This document shows positions 24,438 through 34,549 of a DNA stretch of 64,000 nucleotides, in pieces (position 1 is the stretch's first letter; each line of letters opens with the position of its first letter). The notes beneath the pieces were generated by a model. It had not been told where the DNA came from and did not search any database. It was given only the letters and a program-made list of their open reading frames with translations. The position numbers were made by a program, and so were the translations under genes. The DNA comes from Mariannaea sp. PMI_226 (taxonomy: Eukaryota; Ascomycota; Sordariomycetes; Hypocreales; Nectriaceae). The stretch covers positions 1,364,001 to 1,428,000 of the forward strand of contig JANFOG010000004.1 of the NCBI GenBank assembly GCA_024336345.1, written 5' to 3'.

Positions 24438-25697
24438 ATGCCAACGTATCTCTGCCACGGGTTCCGGTGGCACAGGCGCGATATTCGCGTCTTCGTCGTC
24501 GTCAACAATATTGACGATGCCGCCCCGAACTGGCTCATTGCTTCGACTACTTCCTCAGCCATCCTCAACCAACTCCACACCAACTATGACTTTCTCCCGG
24601 AGCCCCTACCACCCGCTCCGTCGCAGCCCAATGCGGTGCCGGCCGTGAAGCACCCGTTGTCGCCGCTGGCATACGATCCGAAGGAAAATCTCATGCACCG
24701 AGACGATGACCACTCACTGCCACCGCCGCGGGTGCCTGCATGCGAGGATCCGGTGCTGATGCACTCCTCGTGGTCGCCGGTGAAGCTGCTGGAGGAGTTT
24801 GACCCAGAGGACATGAGCTTGCCCAGCAGGCCTTATGCGTACGTGGCTGACTACGCGGAGCGCATCGATCTGAGCGTGGACGTGGCGGGGGCAATGGCCA
24901 GGTACCAGATGCAGCAGAAGCAGCAGGGTGACCCCGAGAGCGAGTGGTTTTCTCGTCTGAGAGACGGGCTGCAGAAGGGAGAGGATATTCGGTGGTATGT
25001 TGTTGTTTGCGGTGATGATGTGAGAGAGCTAGTCGGGGATAGTGAGAGTGAGTTATCGGATGAGGGAGAAGAAGGAGAGGATGAAGAGGTGGAAGTTGAA
25101 CAAATTGACGGTGAAGGAGGTATTAAGGAAGAGAAGAAAGAAATTGAGGCCGACCAAGTCGAGGTTAAGGAGAGCGAGGTAAAGGAGGATGAAAGGGAGG
25201 TGGAAGAGCGCAAAGAAGAACAACAGAAGGAAGAAGAGCCAAGGGGGAACGTACGAAAAGACGAAGATCAAAAGGATAAAGACCAAAAAGAGGCAACCCA
25301 AAAGGAGGATATCCAAAAGGAGGAAATTCAAAAGGAGGAAATCCAAAAGGACACTCAAAAGGAGGAAGATCACAAGGAAAAAGAACAAAAACCAGTTGAG
25401 GTGCTTGTTGAAAGATCACCGGTACAAGTCGCTCCAAATGGTTTGAGACCACTGCCGTCAGGAACTACTCCGGACCAAAGACCCAAGACGAGTCCCGCAG
25501 GAGCAGTACGATCCGAGTCTATGAACAGCCTACAGTTTCGGCCATCACCTCTCGGTTCGCATCCCGCGAATCCCAAGCTGAAAGTTCCCCCAGAACCGGC
25601 AGATCACAAACAACCATCAAAGCCGCCATTGAGAAGCAAGAAGTCTATGGTGGAGGGGCTAAGGAGGTTATTTGGAGTGAAGAAGGAAAAAAAGTAA
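24438..25697 (+). CDS. flbE: FlbE-like developmental regulator with long charged C-terminal extension
   Basis: Single exon, 419 aa, ATG at 24438. The N-terminal 200 residues follow the order I know from FlbE: MPTYLCHGFRWHRRDIRVFV, NIDDAAPNWL, LLEEFDPEDM (117-126), PYAYVAD (132-138), and LRDGLQKGEDIRWYVVVCGD (174-193). FlbE in Aspergillus is a fluffy-class upstream activator of conidiation that works with the bZIP protein FlbB at hyphal tips. Aspergillus FlbE is only around 200 residues; here residues about 200-320 are an extremely acidic then Lys/Glu/Gln-rich tract with QKEE(I/D) tandem units (280-316), and the protein ends in a basic motif (MVEGLRRLFGVKKEKK) suggestive of a membrane- or nucleic-acid-binding helix. 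Family assignment is from recalled motif order, not a search. The DNA repeats in the tract could vary in number between strains. Confidence 0.7.
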   Translation: MPTYLCHGFRWHRRDIRVFVVVNNIDDAAPNWLIASTTSSAILNQLHTNYDFLPEPLPPAPSQPNAVPAVKHPLSPLAYDPKENLMHRDDDHSLPPPRVPACEDPVLMHSSWSPVKLLEEFDPEDMSLPSRPYAYVADYAERIDLSVDVAGAMARYQMQQKQQGDPESEWFSRLRDGLQKGEDIRWYVVVCGDDVRELVGDSESELSDEGEEGEDEEVEVEQIDGEGGIKEEKKEIEADQVEVKESEVKEDEREVEERKEEQQKEEEPRGNVRKDEDQKDKDQKEATQKEDIQKEEIQKEEIQKDTQKEEDHKEKEQKPVEVLVERSPVQVAPNGLRPLPSGTTPDQRPKTSPAGAVRSESMNSLQFRPSPLGSHPANPKLKVPPEPADHKQPSKPPLRSKKSMVEGLRRLFGVKKEKK

Positions 25698-26729
25698 AAA
25701 GGACCGAACAAAACCAGAAGGACGGACAGAAAGAAACGGCCCAAGGGAATACGACAAGGATAATAGTCTTACGGAACTGAAACTGGCACCTTTTTTTTTT
25801 TTTTTTGGAGTCGCACGAAGGGGCACATAGACCAGGGCGACCTTTTTGAAACATATCGATGCTGTCGGCAAACCAAGCGTTTTTTTTTATTTATATATAT
25901 ACTCATATATTTCAAAGTTTTCATGATGGTGGAAAGCAACTGTCTTTATTCTTCTATAGTACCTTATGCAGATATACCCCGGAAATATTGAGGCTCACGA
26001 GAGTAAGAAAATGGTATGCCGCGAAGGGAAGCTAGGAACGCCAAGCGTCATAACATGATGAGCTCACACTCACATACACGTGCATATAAAAAACCCATAC
26101 ACACACATGCATCTTCAAAATTTGAGCTTTACGCAAATGCAAGCAAATTTATCCCTTCAACCCATGAATGATGATATTTTACGACCTAGTCACATGGACC
26201 TTCCGACACCCTCACACGAAAGCTCTGTCGTTTTCGTTTCTCTCTTGATAGCGCCAATGACGTCCGAGTTCACGTCACGTGTCACCAAGACATCCATACT
26301 CCCTCCATCTCTCTCTCTGTGCTCCAGACATCCCCCCTCCCATTCGAGAGAACATCCTCGTGACGCAAAATCTGGCCCCCTCCACCAACTCCTGTGTCCG
26401 CAGTACTGCTGGTGGATGGAGAGAATGACTTCTGTGTTCGTTCCCCCCCAGTAGTTTGTCTCAAGTCGTTCGGGCGCACCCCTGCCAATCGCAGGCCGCC
26501 CGTACTCTATCCCGCCATCTGCTCTCTCTCTCTCTCTCTCCCCTGGTGACCCGCGTCCGTTCTCCAGTTGAGGAAAAACAAAAGAAAGAAAAAAAAAAAA
26601 CTTCCCCTTTCTCTTTCGCTCAATCGACCTCCCCCGACGTCCGAAAATCCCATAAACCGACCAAGCTTTTCGATTCCCAGGCGCTCTCGCTTCCCCCCCG
26701 TTCTGCAAGAAACCCAGACAGATATTCAG
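25698..26729. other. Intergenic, flbE-like gene to MFS permease
   Basis: 1.0 kb of 3' and 5' flanks. It contains a T16 run near 25791-25806, a (CT)n tract at about 26521-26540 and A-rich runs near 26580-26600, all low complexity. The reading frame of the permease is open upstream of its ATG into this region without another credible start. The 256-codon minus ORF at 26190-26960 overlaps the permease exon and is a shadow. Confidence 0.5.
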
Positions 26730-28681
26730 ATGCCCCACCATCCCGACGTCGATGCCTCCGGGTCCTTTGCCCAGACCACCTCCGAATTCAGCCTCGAAGA
26801 CAGCGATGACGAGGACCTCCGGTCCCAGGTAGGTGGTGGCGGGAGTAGCAGAGAGGTCTACGAGATGCAGGATCGGCGTCGTCTGGGCGGCGGGCCAAGC
26901 GCCATCTGGGACTTCGATGCACAGGAGGCTAATACACATGATCATCAGCCGCTTGTTCAACGGCGACCTAGCGTGAGCTCTGCTCGTTCGACGGCCAGTT
27001 TTCAGCTATACACTCCCGACGAAGACCGCGCAGTGAGACGGAAGTTTGATAGGAAGCTCGTTCTCTTTGTTGCTCTGCTGTTCATGCTGAGCTTCCTCGA
27101 TCGTTCTAGTGCGTTCTCTCCCCCTTTTCTACTTTATATGTATATGTGTTCAATATATATATCTACATTATATATAAATCCGAGAAACCTTTTTTCTTTT
27201 CTTTTTTTTCTGGCTATAGACAGCTGACTAGGCTTCCAGATATTGGCAATGCTCGCATCGCAGGCATGGATGAGGACCTCCAGTCTAACCCGCCCCGTGA
27301 TGACTGGTATGAATGGACCCTCACGGCGTTTTACATCTCGTACATCGCCTTTGAGTGGATGTCCCTCCTCTGGAAGCTCATTCCCGCGCACATCTTTGTG
27401 TCCATGGTGGTGTTAACATGGGGCCTCACAGCTTCACTGCAAGCCATTGCCACCTCATACCCAGTCTTGATTGCCCTCCGAGTATTGCTGGGCATTGGTG
27501 AGGCGGGCTTCACCGGCATCCCGTTTTATCTAAGTTTCTTCTTCAAGCGGGACGAGCTAGCTTTCCGGACCGCCATCTTTGTTTCTGGTACGTTGATTTT
27601 TTAATTATAATTTTTTTTGAAATAAGGCCCTTGCCGTGAAAGTTCTGCAGCGCCTTGCCGATGATTTGCATGGATACTCATCATTTCCTTTCTTTTAGCC
27701 GCACCACTCGCTACCAGCTTCGCATCCACCCTCGCATGGCTTATCGTCAAGTTCGCTGAACTTGGGCCCATCGCCCCCTGGCGTCTCCTCTTCCTCATCG
27801 AGGGCTTCCCTTCAGTCATCGCCTCCGTCTTTGCATGGCACATCATCCCAGACTCCCCTCAGACCGCACCTTACCTCACCAAACGAGAGAAGAAGGTTGC
27901 CCGTCTACGCCTTCGACATGAAAAATCAACATCGACCAAGACTAAGCTCACCTCCGGGCTCAAGGCTGGCGATGTAATCGCCGTCTTCTACGACCCCATC
28001 GCTTGGATCACTTCCGCCATGTTCTTCCTCACCAACATGGCCTACTCATCGCTCCCTGTCTTCCTCCCCAAGATATTGACCGAGATGGGCCACGATACCC
28101 TCACATCCCAGGCTCTCAGTGCCCCGCCCTACCTTGCTGCATTCGTCATTGTTCTCTTCACCTCGCACATGTCTGATCGCCTTCGCGCTCGCACCATCCC
28201 TCTTATCTTCCATGCCTTTGCCTCCGCTGCTGGCTACGCCATCCTCGCCCTCGCCGAACCACTCAGTCTCCCCCCTTTCCTCCGCTATCTGGCCGTCTAC
28301 CCGGCGGCTATTGGTTTCTTCAACGTTGTCGTGCTCATCATCACCTGGAGCATCAACAACCAGTCCAGCGAGAGCCGCCAGGGCGGTGGATTCGCCCTTC
28401 TGCAGGTCATCGGCCAGTGTGGACCTTTGATTGGCACCCGTTTATACCCTGACCGTGATGCTCCTTATTATGCTCATGGCATGTCGACTTGTGCATTAGC
28501 CATGCTGAGTGTTGGAATCTTGGCCTTTTTCTTGAGATTCTATCTGAGATATTTGAATCGAAAGCTAGATCGGACCCAGTCCGAGAGAGAACCTGATATG
28601 AATGATATGGAGGAGGAGGGGCTAGTAGGTCCTGGGAAACGAAAGACGACGCCGGCCGCGGCTTTCCGATATATGTTGTAA
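26730..28681 (+). CDS. MFS permease of the allantoate/anion:cation symporter (Dal5-like) family
   Basis: Three exons, 26730-27108, 27240-27587 and 27699-28681; introns 131 nt and 111 nt; product 569 aa. Splicing of exons 1 and 2 recreates FLDRSNIGNARIAGM, the TM1 signature (DRxNxGNA) of the anion:cation symporter family. Residues 1-105 are an acidic cytosolic leader. About 12 membrane segments follow, among them LVLFVALLFMLSFLD, MVVLTWGLTASLQAI, ALRVLLGIGEAGFTG and YLAAFVIVLFTSHMSDR; the long central loop contains RLRLRHEKSTSTKTK. The family imports allantoate, nicotinate, pantothenate, vitamins or small peptides at the plasma membrane; substrate cannot be told here. Exon 3 is open from the acceptor at 27699 although its first ATG is at 28019. 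It faces the minus-strand ORFs at 28841. Confidence 0.88.
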
Positions 28682-28840
28682 TATTTCATATATAATCACG
28701 AATTGGATAGAGCATTTGGAGTATTTTGGCTATCAATAAGACAGCGGTTACGCATTCTTCTATGTTACTTCATTTAGCATTTTTGTCTCCTACCAATACC
28801 ACCCTAACGTTTATCATATCCGACGTTCACCGCTTCTCGA

Positions 28841-29857
28841 TCAATGTATCCCACGCCCCTTCTTAAACTCGGCGTCAAACTTCATCCACTCCGGTGCATG
28901 ATACTTCTCGACGCCATCCCTCCACCACATCTCATGTCCATAGCGGCTTCGTTCAATAGCAAAAGCTGTAAACCCCTTCTCAAATTTGCCCTTGATGGCG
29001 TCTCCCGGATTTTGCCGACGACGGAGACTTTTCCAAGCTGCGTATTGTCTCATGTCTTCTTTATGCTGGCGTCGTATCGTATCCCGAGCCTGACTAAACC
29101 GACGTGTGCCCCCTTGATAGGCGTTGTTGACAATTTTTTGAATGTCAGTCCGAGCTCGTTTTGCGACAGGTCTTATGGAGTTGAAAGCACTGGATGCCTT
29201 CCGTTTGGAGCCCCGATGACTTGTGTCCGGTTGAATTGAGGGAAAACGACTTGTGAGGTGAATGTCGGTGGCACCGTCGTATTGGCTCTTCAGTGCGTTT
29301 ATGCCGCTGTACCGCGATAATCTTGTGTCGGGCACAGAGTCGACGCAAGTATCATCGCTGTCTTTTTTGCCATGGGGATATCGGCGACGAGCCCGTTGAG
29401 AAGCAGAGTCTTCTGGGTAAATCTCTGGGCTTGACTCTGGGCTTGAACTTAGCTCATACTGGCGATAAGATTCGAGGGGTACTCGTTCTCCCTGCCACTG
29501 TAGCGTTACTCTGGCGGCTTCAGCTATGGCTTCTTGAGTGCTACTTGCAGTACTAGCAGCACGAGACTTGGATGAAGAAGATGCTGAGCGGCCATACAGC
29601 GAGAGGTTGTCAAGGCTCAATTTATTAACAGGTTGTCCAACGGGTGACTGGACGCGAGTTGAATTGATACCCACGGTGGGATAGGACGAGGATGTACTTC
29701 GTACATGGTCAACCCGCGGTTCTGGAGAAGAGGATTCTGGTGATCCTAGCCTGAGGTTTTCGTCAACTAATCTGAGCAGGTTTGCTTGATCTACTAGCAA
29801 CTCAGATGGGGGCGATGGGCTTGGACTAGCGAACAGCGACCCAAGGTCCTGAGACAT
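28841..29857 (-). CDS. Uncharacterised Ser-rich basic protein (C-terminal part of a TAG-split frame)
   Basis: 338 codons starting MSQDLGSLFASPSPSP. Residues 1-110 are Ser/Pro-rich and disordered; residues 210-240 carry a basic NLS-like patch (GSKRKASS, PVAKRARTD); the C-terminal 110 residues are Arg/Lys/Trp-rich and look folded (RRQHKEDMRQYAAWKSLRRR, GHEMWWRDGVEKYHAPEWM). No family recognised. It lies in the same frame as the ORF at 29861-30226, separated only by a TAG and one GCA codon, so it may be the second part of one 461-codon gene rather than an independent gene. The 3' end converges on the MFS permease with 159 bp between. Confidence 0.6.
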   Translation of the reverse strand: MSQDLGSLFASPSPSPPSELLVDQANLLRLVDENLRLGSPESSSPEPRVDHVRSTSSSYPTVGINSTRVQSPVGQPVNKLSLDNLSLYGRSASSSSKSRAASTASSTQEAIAEAARVTLQWQGERVPLESYRQYELSSSPESSPEIYPEDSASQRARRRYPHGKKDSDDTCVDSVPDTRLSRYSGINALKSQYDGATDIHLTSRFPSIQPDTSHRGSKRKASSAFNSIRPVAKRARTDIQKIVNNAYQGGTRRFSQARDTIRRQHKEDMRQYAAWKSLRRRQNPGDAIKGKFEKGFTAFAIERSRYGHEMWWRDGVEKYHAPEWMKFDAEFKKGRGIH

Positions 29858-29860
29858 TGC

Positions 29861-30226
29861 CTAAGCTTCCTGTTCGTCTTGGGTCTGCTTGTAGGGAGTG
29901 CACAGAGAAACATCCGATGTGTATGGTGGCGGCTCAGAACTCCAATTAGCCGGATCGACCAGGTCACACAGAGGGCCAAGAGGAGCCTCTGGTGACTCTT
30001 TGTCCTTTGGTTTCTCCACAGATAAGTTCCGTCTCCGAACAAGAGATTTGTCAGAACGGTTTTCTCGAGACCGCACACGTGGACGTGAAAGCATGGGCGA
30101 GCGCTTGAGTGAGCAGGTAGGATTGTGGCCGGTTAGCTTGGGAGAAGTTGTTTGCTTGGAGTGATCATTCCTGACCCATTGGGCGCTGGGAAGAGGAGAG
30201 ATGGGCAGATTAGGACGGCGAGGCAT
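29861..30226 (-). CDS. Short ORF in frame with, and directly upstream of, the Ser-rich gene
   Basis: 121 codons from ATG 30226 (MPRRPNLPISPLPSAQW) to a TAG at 29863-29861. The product is basic, Arg/Ser/Pro-rich and disordered. The next ATG in the same frame is two codons after the TAG. Alternatives: (a) one gene with a nonsense mutation, possibly CAG to TAG, which is a CpA to TpA change; (b) an intron removing the TAG, e.g. a 51-nt frame-neutral candidate beginning gtttctctgtg and ending at cttag, whose donor and branch site are poor; (c) stop readthrough; (d) a long upstream ORF. The sequence alone does not decide. Confidence 0.5.
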   Translation of the reverse strand: MPRRPNLPISPLPSAQWVRNDHSKQTTSPKLTGHNPTCSLKRSPMLSRPRVRSRENRSDKSLVRRRNLSVEKPKDKESPEAPLGPLCDLVDPANWSSEPPPYTSDVSLCTPYKQTQDEQEA

Positions 30227-30855
30227 GTTGAAGATATATGTTGTGGATGATGGATATAAAGAGGGGACTACAGGCCCCGGGGGTGTTGGGTGATGCTGAT
30301 AGAGGAAAGTAGGTGATGATATTTTTTCATTTGCTGCGATCAGGGGGTTTTCACTGTTTATGTCCTGCTATTGTTGAATATCTTGAAGTAACAACCTAGC
30401 TTACCTGAAGATATGGTAGGTAGATTAATACAAAGCAGGGGGGTTACGGTAGATATGTGTGAGACTCTGCGTGATACGCCATGCACTTTCCTAACATATG
30501 AGTACGGGAGAGAGCAATAAGGAAAGTGATGAGCTCTCAGCAGCTTGCTATTAGTGCCTTCTGCTTATGCATGATATGAGAAAGGCCATGGCTATAGATA
30601 CCTTCCTTATAAGGGTATGTTTCAAGTACGGGGAGTCAGCAACAGTAGGTAGTTGTGGATTCTTCTTGCAGGGTTGCAAAACCATTTCACAAGCAAAAAC
30701 AGAAAGGAAGAAGGCGATAAGGAAACGCCTTGCTTCATTTTTGAAGCTGAGACTGCATTGGATCAGGTATGTAATAGGCATAATAAAGCCATCAATCCAC
30801 CAATGTGAGAAAGATGCACTTATATATATAGAAGTACAAAAAAAAAAAAAGAATC
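30227..30855. other. Intergenic, split ORF pair to tRNA
   Basis: Promoter side of the split ORF pair. It holds a TAGGTAGAT motif near 30417 and an A11 run at 30840-30850. Overlapping ORFs of 76 and 100 codons on opposite strands are not supported. Confidence 0.45.
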
Positions 30856-30862
30856 AAAAAAA
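30856..30862 (-). terminator. Pol III terminator (T7)
   Basis: A run of seven T on the minus strand, 26 nt past the tRNA 3' end, with a further long T run (30840-30850) as back-up. Confidence 0.6.
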
Positions 30863-30888
30863 GAGTTGAAAGGCGAACTGAGGCATTT

Positions 30889-30984
30889 TGCTCCCGGCAG
30901 GGCTTGAACCTGCGACCTTCGCATTACCAAGTATATCAGAAGATATTATTAGTACGAAGCTCTAACCAACTGAGCTACGGAAGC
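30889..30984 (-). tRNA. tRNA-Ile (anticodon AAT) with a 22-nt intron
   Basis: Minus-strand cloverleaf. Acceptor GCTTCCG pairs with CGGGAGC, discriminator A; D arm GCTC AGTTGGTTA GAGC; anticodon stem TCGTA with TGCGA; T arm GCAGG TTCAAGC CCTGC. A box TAGCTCAGTTGG and B box GGTTCAAGCCC are present. The anticodon loop reads CTAATA then, after the intron, A, giving anticodon AAT. The 22-nt insertion after position 37 contains an internal ATATC/GATAT hairpin, and a G three bases from its 3' end can make the usual pair with C32. Mature length 74 nt before CCA. Confidence 0.93.
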
Positions 30985-31376
30985 CTTTTCAACTTGATGG
31001 AATGGATTGCGGTTTTTTCCATTTTGTGGAGGGTTGCACGCATTTGTCAGGTGGAGAGTTGGACATTTAGTACGTACTGTCAGTTGTTAGTGCGTCCTCC
31101 ACAAAAGGTTTGGGCTTGATGGATCCATCGCGGAAATCAATTTCATTAATTAGGTTCTTAGTTGTAGACTAGCCTATGCTCAAAATGTCCGATGCGCCGG
31201 ATGCCATATGCCCTATCCTTTCAGCCGTACTAAGGACGGGACTGACTTTGCATGCATAACCCCAAATGTAAGTTCCTTATCACGAAAACAGTGATCATTG
31301 CTTCAATCTGTTCCGTCCAATTCTACCCACCCAGCCATACTTAAAAGGAAATACAAGTCATCTATCTTCGAGACTT
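30985..31376. other. Intergenic, tRNA to secreted-protein gene
   Basis: 0.4 kb carrying the tRNA 5' flank and the 3' flank of the secreted-protein gene. No further feature seen. Confidence 0.45.
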
Positions 31377-32060
31377 CTATAGTGGAGGTGGACAATTATC
31401 ACAACGAGCACATGTAAAGTGCGTTGTCAAAGATCCTAGTGTCGTATGGCCTGCTGTTTGCACCGACTCTGGAGCGGCCCAGCTGGTGAGGTTGTCCCAT
31501 CCACCCTGAATCTCGGGCCAGGCGAAGAAGTGGATGGGGTAGCATCGTCCAACCGAGAGTCTATAAATTGTCAGTAGAACTCGCAAAACCTTCAGGGAAA
31601 CAGAACTTACGTAGCCAAACGACAGATGATGCCTTGCTCGACGAAGACAGACCCGATTTGGCCGGCTAGGTCCGGGCCAAGCTCCTCGCAAGTGTATTCA
31701 AGATCAGGGCTGAATACGTAGCACGGGGGCTGCCATTTCTCTCCTTGGCAAAAATAGACCTGTCGTTTCTTATTGTTAGCATAACTACGTGATGAATGTT
31801 GGATATAGCAATTGCGGGGAGGGATGGCCCAAGGAGGAGGGAGGGAGGGAGGGGCGGTGTCGTACATGGGGAATCTCGCCAGCGTCTAAATTGACTTTCT
31901 TTTGTGGGCCGTCGATGATGCTCTTGAGAGTCTTGGGATCGATCGGCTCATGAATAGGAATATCTCGCTGCTTGAGTGGCGATGACCAAAGGTCGACGGC
32001 GGCGGCCAGGCAGGTCGATGCAAGAAGGGGAAGTGCGAGAGCAGCAACGTCAAGCTTCAT
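31377..32060 (-). CDS. Small secreted cysteine-rich protein
   Basis: Three exons, 32060-31866, 31759-31611 and 31560-31377; introns 106 nt (GTACGA donor, GCTAAC branch, GACAG acceptor) and 50 nt (GTAAGT donor, CTGAC branch, ATAG acceptor). Product 175 aa. Residues 1-20 (MKLDVAALALPLLASTCLAA) are a clear signal peptide, so the mature protein is predicted to be exported. It has eight cysteines at 69, 78, 89, 111, 121, 165, 168 and 171, an even number suited to four disulphides, with the last three in a CARCDNC cluster. One N-glycosylation sequon is at Asn138 (NLT). No kex2 KR site and no enzyme motif. Size, secretion and cysteine content fit the general class of fungal secreted effector-like proteins, but the family is not recognised and any host role would be inference. 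Confidence 0.8.
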
Positions 32061-32162
32061 GGTCGAGATAGTTGGGGAGAGTGATATTACACAATACGCA
32101 GGAAGGGGGAATGCAAGACTTGAAGGAGGTATATATGCTCTATTAGAGTCGTGAAGAAGTAA

Positions 32163-32194
32163 TTGAATGATTGAATGATTGAATGGTTGAAGGT
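32163..32194. repeat. TTGAATGA x4 tandem repeat
   Basis: Three exact 8-bp units and a fourth with one change (ttgaatgg), about 100 bp upstream of the secreted-protein start codon, so in its leader or promoter. Confidence 0.9.
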
Positions 32195-32711
32195 AGTATT
32201 CAAGAAAATAAGGACCTCTACTCTTTATATGTCTTGGGTGGGATTCCGGGGCGGGAGGGCATGCGGGGGGGTCACGACCATGACCACGGCCATCATCGCT
32301 CACGATGACGCAGGAAGATATGCAAAGCCCTTCTATCAGCCACACAGGTTGCTGGTTGCACTGCCAGAATTTGCCTTCGGGACGGTACGACGCTTGGCAT
32401 AGTACGACAAACACGCAGTGACCGACGCAGTCAGTCGAAAGCACCATGATTGGGCACAGCAGCTGCGGGAACACTACGCGCGGGGGGAAATGTCTTAACC
32501 AAGTCCGGTTGGGCGGGCACTTTTCCCCTCCATCGTCTCCCGATAAACTAGGTACTTGCTTGAAATAACATCAATGGCGGTACTAATAATAATAGCAATT
32601 GGTCGTTGTGTTGGTAGAGTCTTTGTCTGTTGGTGGCTTCTCCCCGTTGGTGGCTTTTCCGTTGGTTTTAAGAGCCCCCCTGTAGACTAGGGTAGCGTAC
32701 GGAGCCCAGGC

Positions 32712-32728
32712 GGGGGAGGGGGAGGGGG
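32712..32728 (+). repeat. G-tract block with quadruplex potential
   Basis: Three G5 tracts separated by single A, preceded by GG-C. Another G-rich stretch (ggaggggggaggg) lies at 32832-32844. Confidence 0.6.
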
Positions 32729-33205
32729 AACGGTAGTTCAATGGATTCCGCAGCTGACCTACTGACCATCTTTTGTTTTCCCTGAGTTGATTTCTCTTTA
32801 AACTTATTTTACTTACATAGAATTTTGGGCCGGAGGGGGGAGGGAGTTATTCCAAGTGGCAGTGGTTGACCCCCACCAAGTAAGGTAGGTAGGCATGATA
32901 AGCATACATCTTGAACTGGAGGCCCGTGAACATTTTCTGCTCAATTAAAACAAGTGGCCCGGATGGCTCAGTATGCTAATTACATACCTGGGTAGTATGT
33001 ATGCGCCCAGCCCAACGCTGCAATCAAAAAATTATAAGCGAAGGAACGGGCCGGGGACGGGAAACTGCATGATACAGGGATGTAGGTAGCCATGTAGACC
33101 ATGTTCGCCGGCCATTTTTGTCACTGTGACGCCCAGGGATCCTTTATTCCCCCTTCTTTTTACTTTTTCTTTCTTTCTAAGCGCTCAGTGGCACCTTATT
33201 GATTG

Positions 33206-33232
33206 CCCTGGCGGGCCTGGCGGGCCTGGCGG
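33206..33232. repeat. GCCTGGCGG x3 tandem repeat
   Basis: Three 9-bp units, the first with one change (ccctggcgg). Confidence 0.9.
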
Positions 33233-34527
33233 CTACCATCGAATGATAGACGGCAACTGTTGCAGCACCATGAGCCCTAGGTGTGCAATGCGCGGCAAGG
33301 TCATGTATCAAACTGTGAAGGACAAGGCTCTCGCGCTTTTATCCCATTGGTTGCCCTCCATGCTCCATGAGGCGTTAGTTCACTCTGCCTCAAGGGTACA
33401 ATGCTTGACATACTCGATATGTGGGTGTGACCGGATCGAGGATGCATAAAAAGCTCACATATCCTGGTCTGGCTCCTTCACATCAGGACCAACAGGACCT
33501 AGGATGTTTGCATATTAATAGAGTTTCTGCAAGATATTCCTACTTCTAAAACATGATAAACCGTTCGTCGGTAGCGCCAGTTCCCCTTGATGATTGACAG
33601 CCTACTAGGGTCAAGTTTCACCTTTCGAAAGACAGGGCTAGGTACCAACATATTTTGAGAGGGAAGAAACGAACCACCGCGAAACCAAAGAATTCCATGA
33701 TCTACTGTCGTTGCTTCTGCGATGGAAAATAAAATATCGAAAGACGCAGGATTTTGCACTGCACAGTGTCGCGTCCGGAATCAGATGATGACAGCATTTG
33801 CAGATTAGATACAACATTGGAATATCCTGCGCTGAACGAGGTTTGGTGTCACGGAGTACAGCGATCCCGTCGTAGTACTACATCCCGTACAATGGATCAT
33901 GTGGAGTGCCACTGTATTCACCAAAGGAATCAGAACATAGGGCATGTCTCTCTCGCTATGCAATACCCTCGAGTTAGTCACTCCAAGTGATGGGCGACCA
34001 CGAGAGTCCGCAGCTCCAGGTGAGGTGGTGCAATGATGTCGGAGGCAAGACTAATCCCACGTGCTGTAGAATATAGCCGTTTAGGTTAGAAATATAAAAA
34101 TAAGCCAAGAATTGAATTGCTGTTTCATCAGTTCTAACTTCATATATAACAAGATAATACCTCTGCCATTCTGGTATCTTGCTGTTGTATTCATTGGCAT
34201 CTCCCTAAGCCGTCACTACAGGGACTGGAAGAGAGATGAAATTTAGCTAAAAAGCATTAGGTTCTAAACAGGTGCCTTTACGATAAAAGAATATTTTAGT
34301 CTTAAATGCTTACATTTGCTCTTGTGTAGCCTCGTGTCTGCCGCTCAGCTACCCTATCGGTCAAATTTATGTTCTGATCCATTTACACAAATATTCCGAC
34401 GTTTAGGTTCTCGTGTTACGCATTGCATCACGGGGCCATTGTACTGGGAGCCGAAAGGATTTTTTTCATAGAGCTGTTGCTTGGCCTACGGACAACAAAT
34501 CGTCACGACAGTTCCCATGCCGAAGGC

Positions 34528-34549
34528 CATCTATGGCAGGCCATAGATG
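34528..34549. repeat. Hairpin, 9-bp arms
   Basis: CATCTATGG - CAGG - CCATAGATG, perfect arms with a 4-nt loop, intergenic. Confidence 0.85.

Noticed and set aside
26190..26960. 256-codon minus-strand ORF upstream of the MFS permease
   Set aside because: Overlaps the first permease exon antisense and is driven by low-complexity CT/GA sequence.
33126..33449. 107-codon ORF with a hydrophobic start resembling a secreted protein
   Set aside because: The start codon is GTG, the body is partly encoded by the GCCTGGCGG repeat, and there is no splice or family support.
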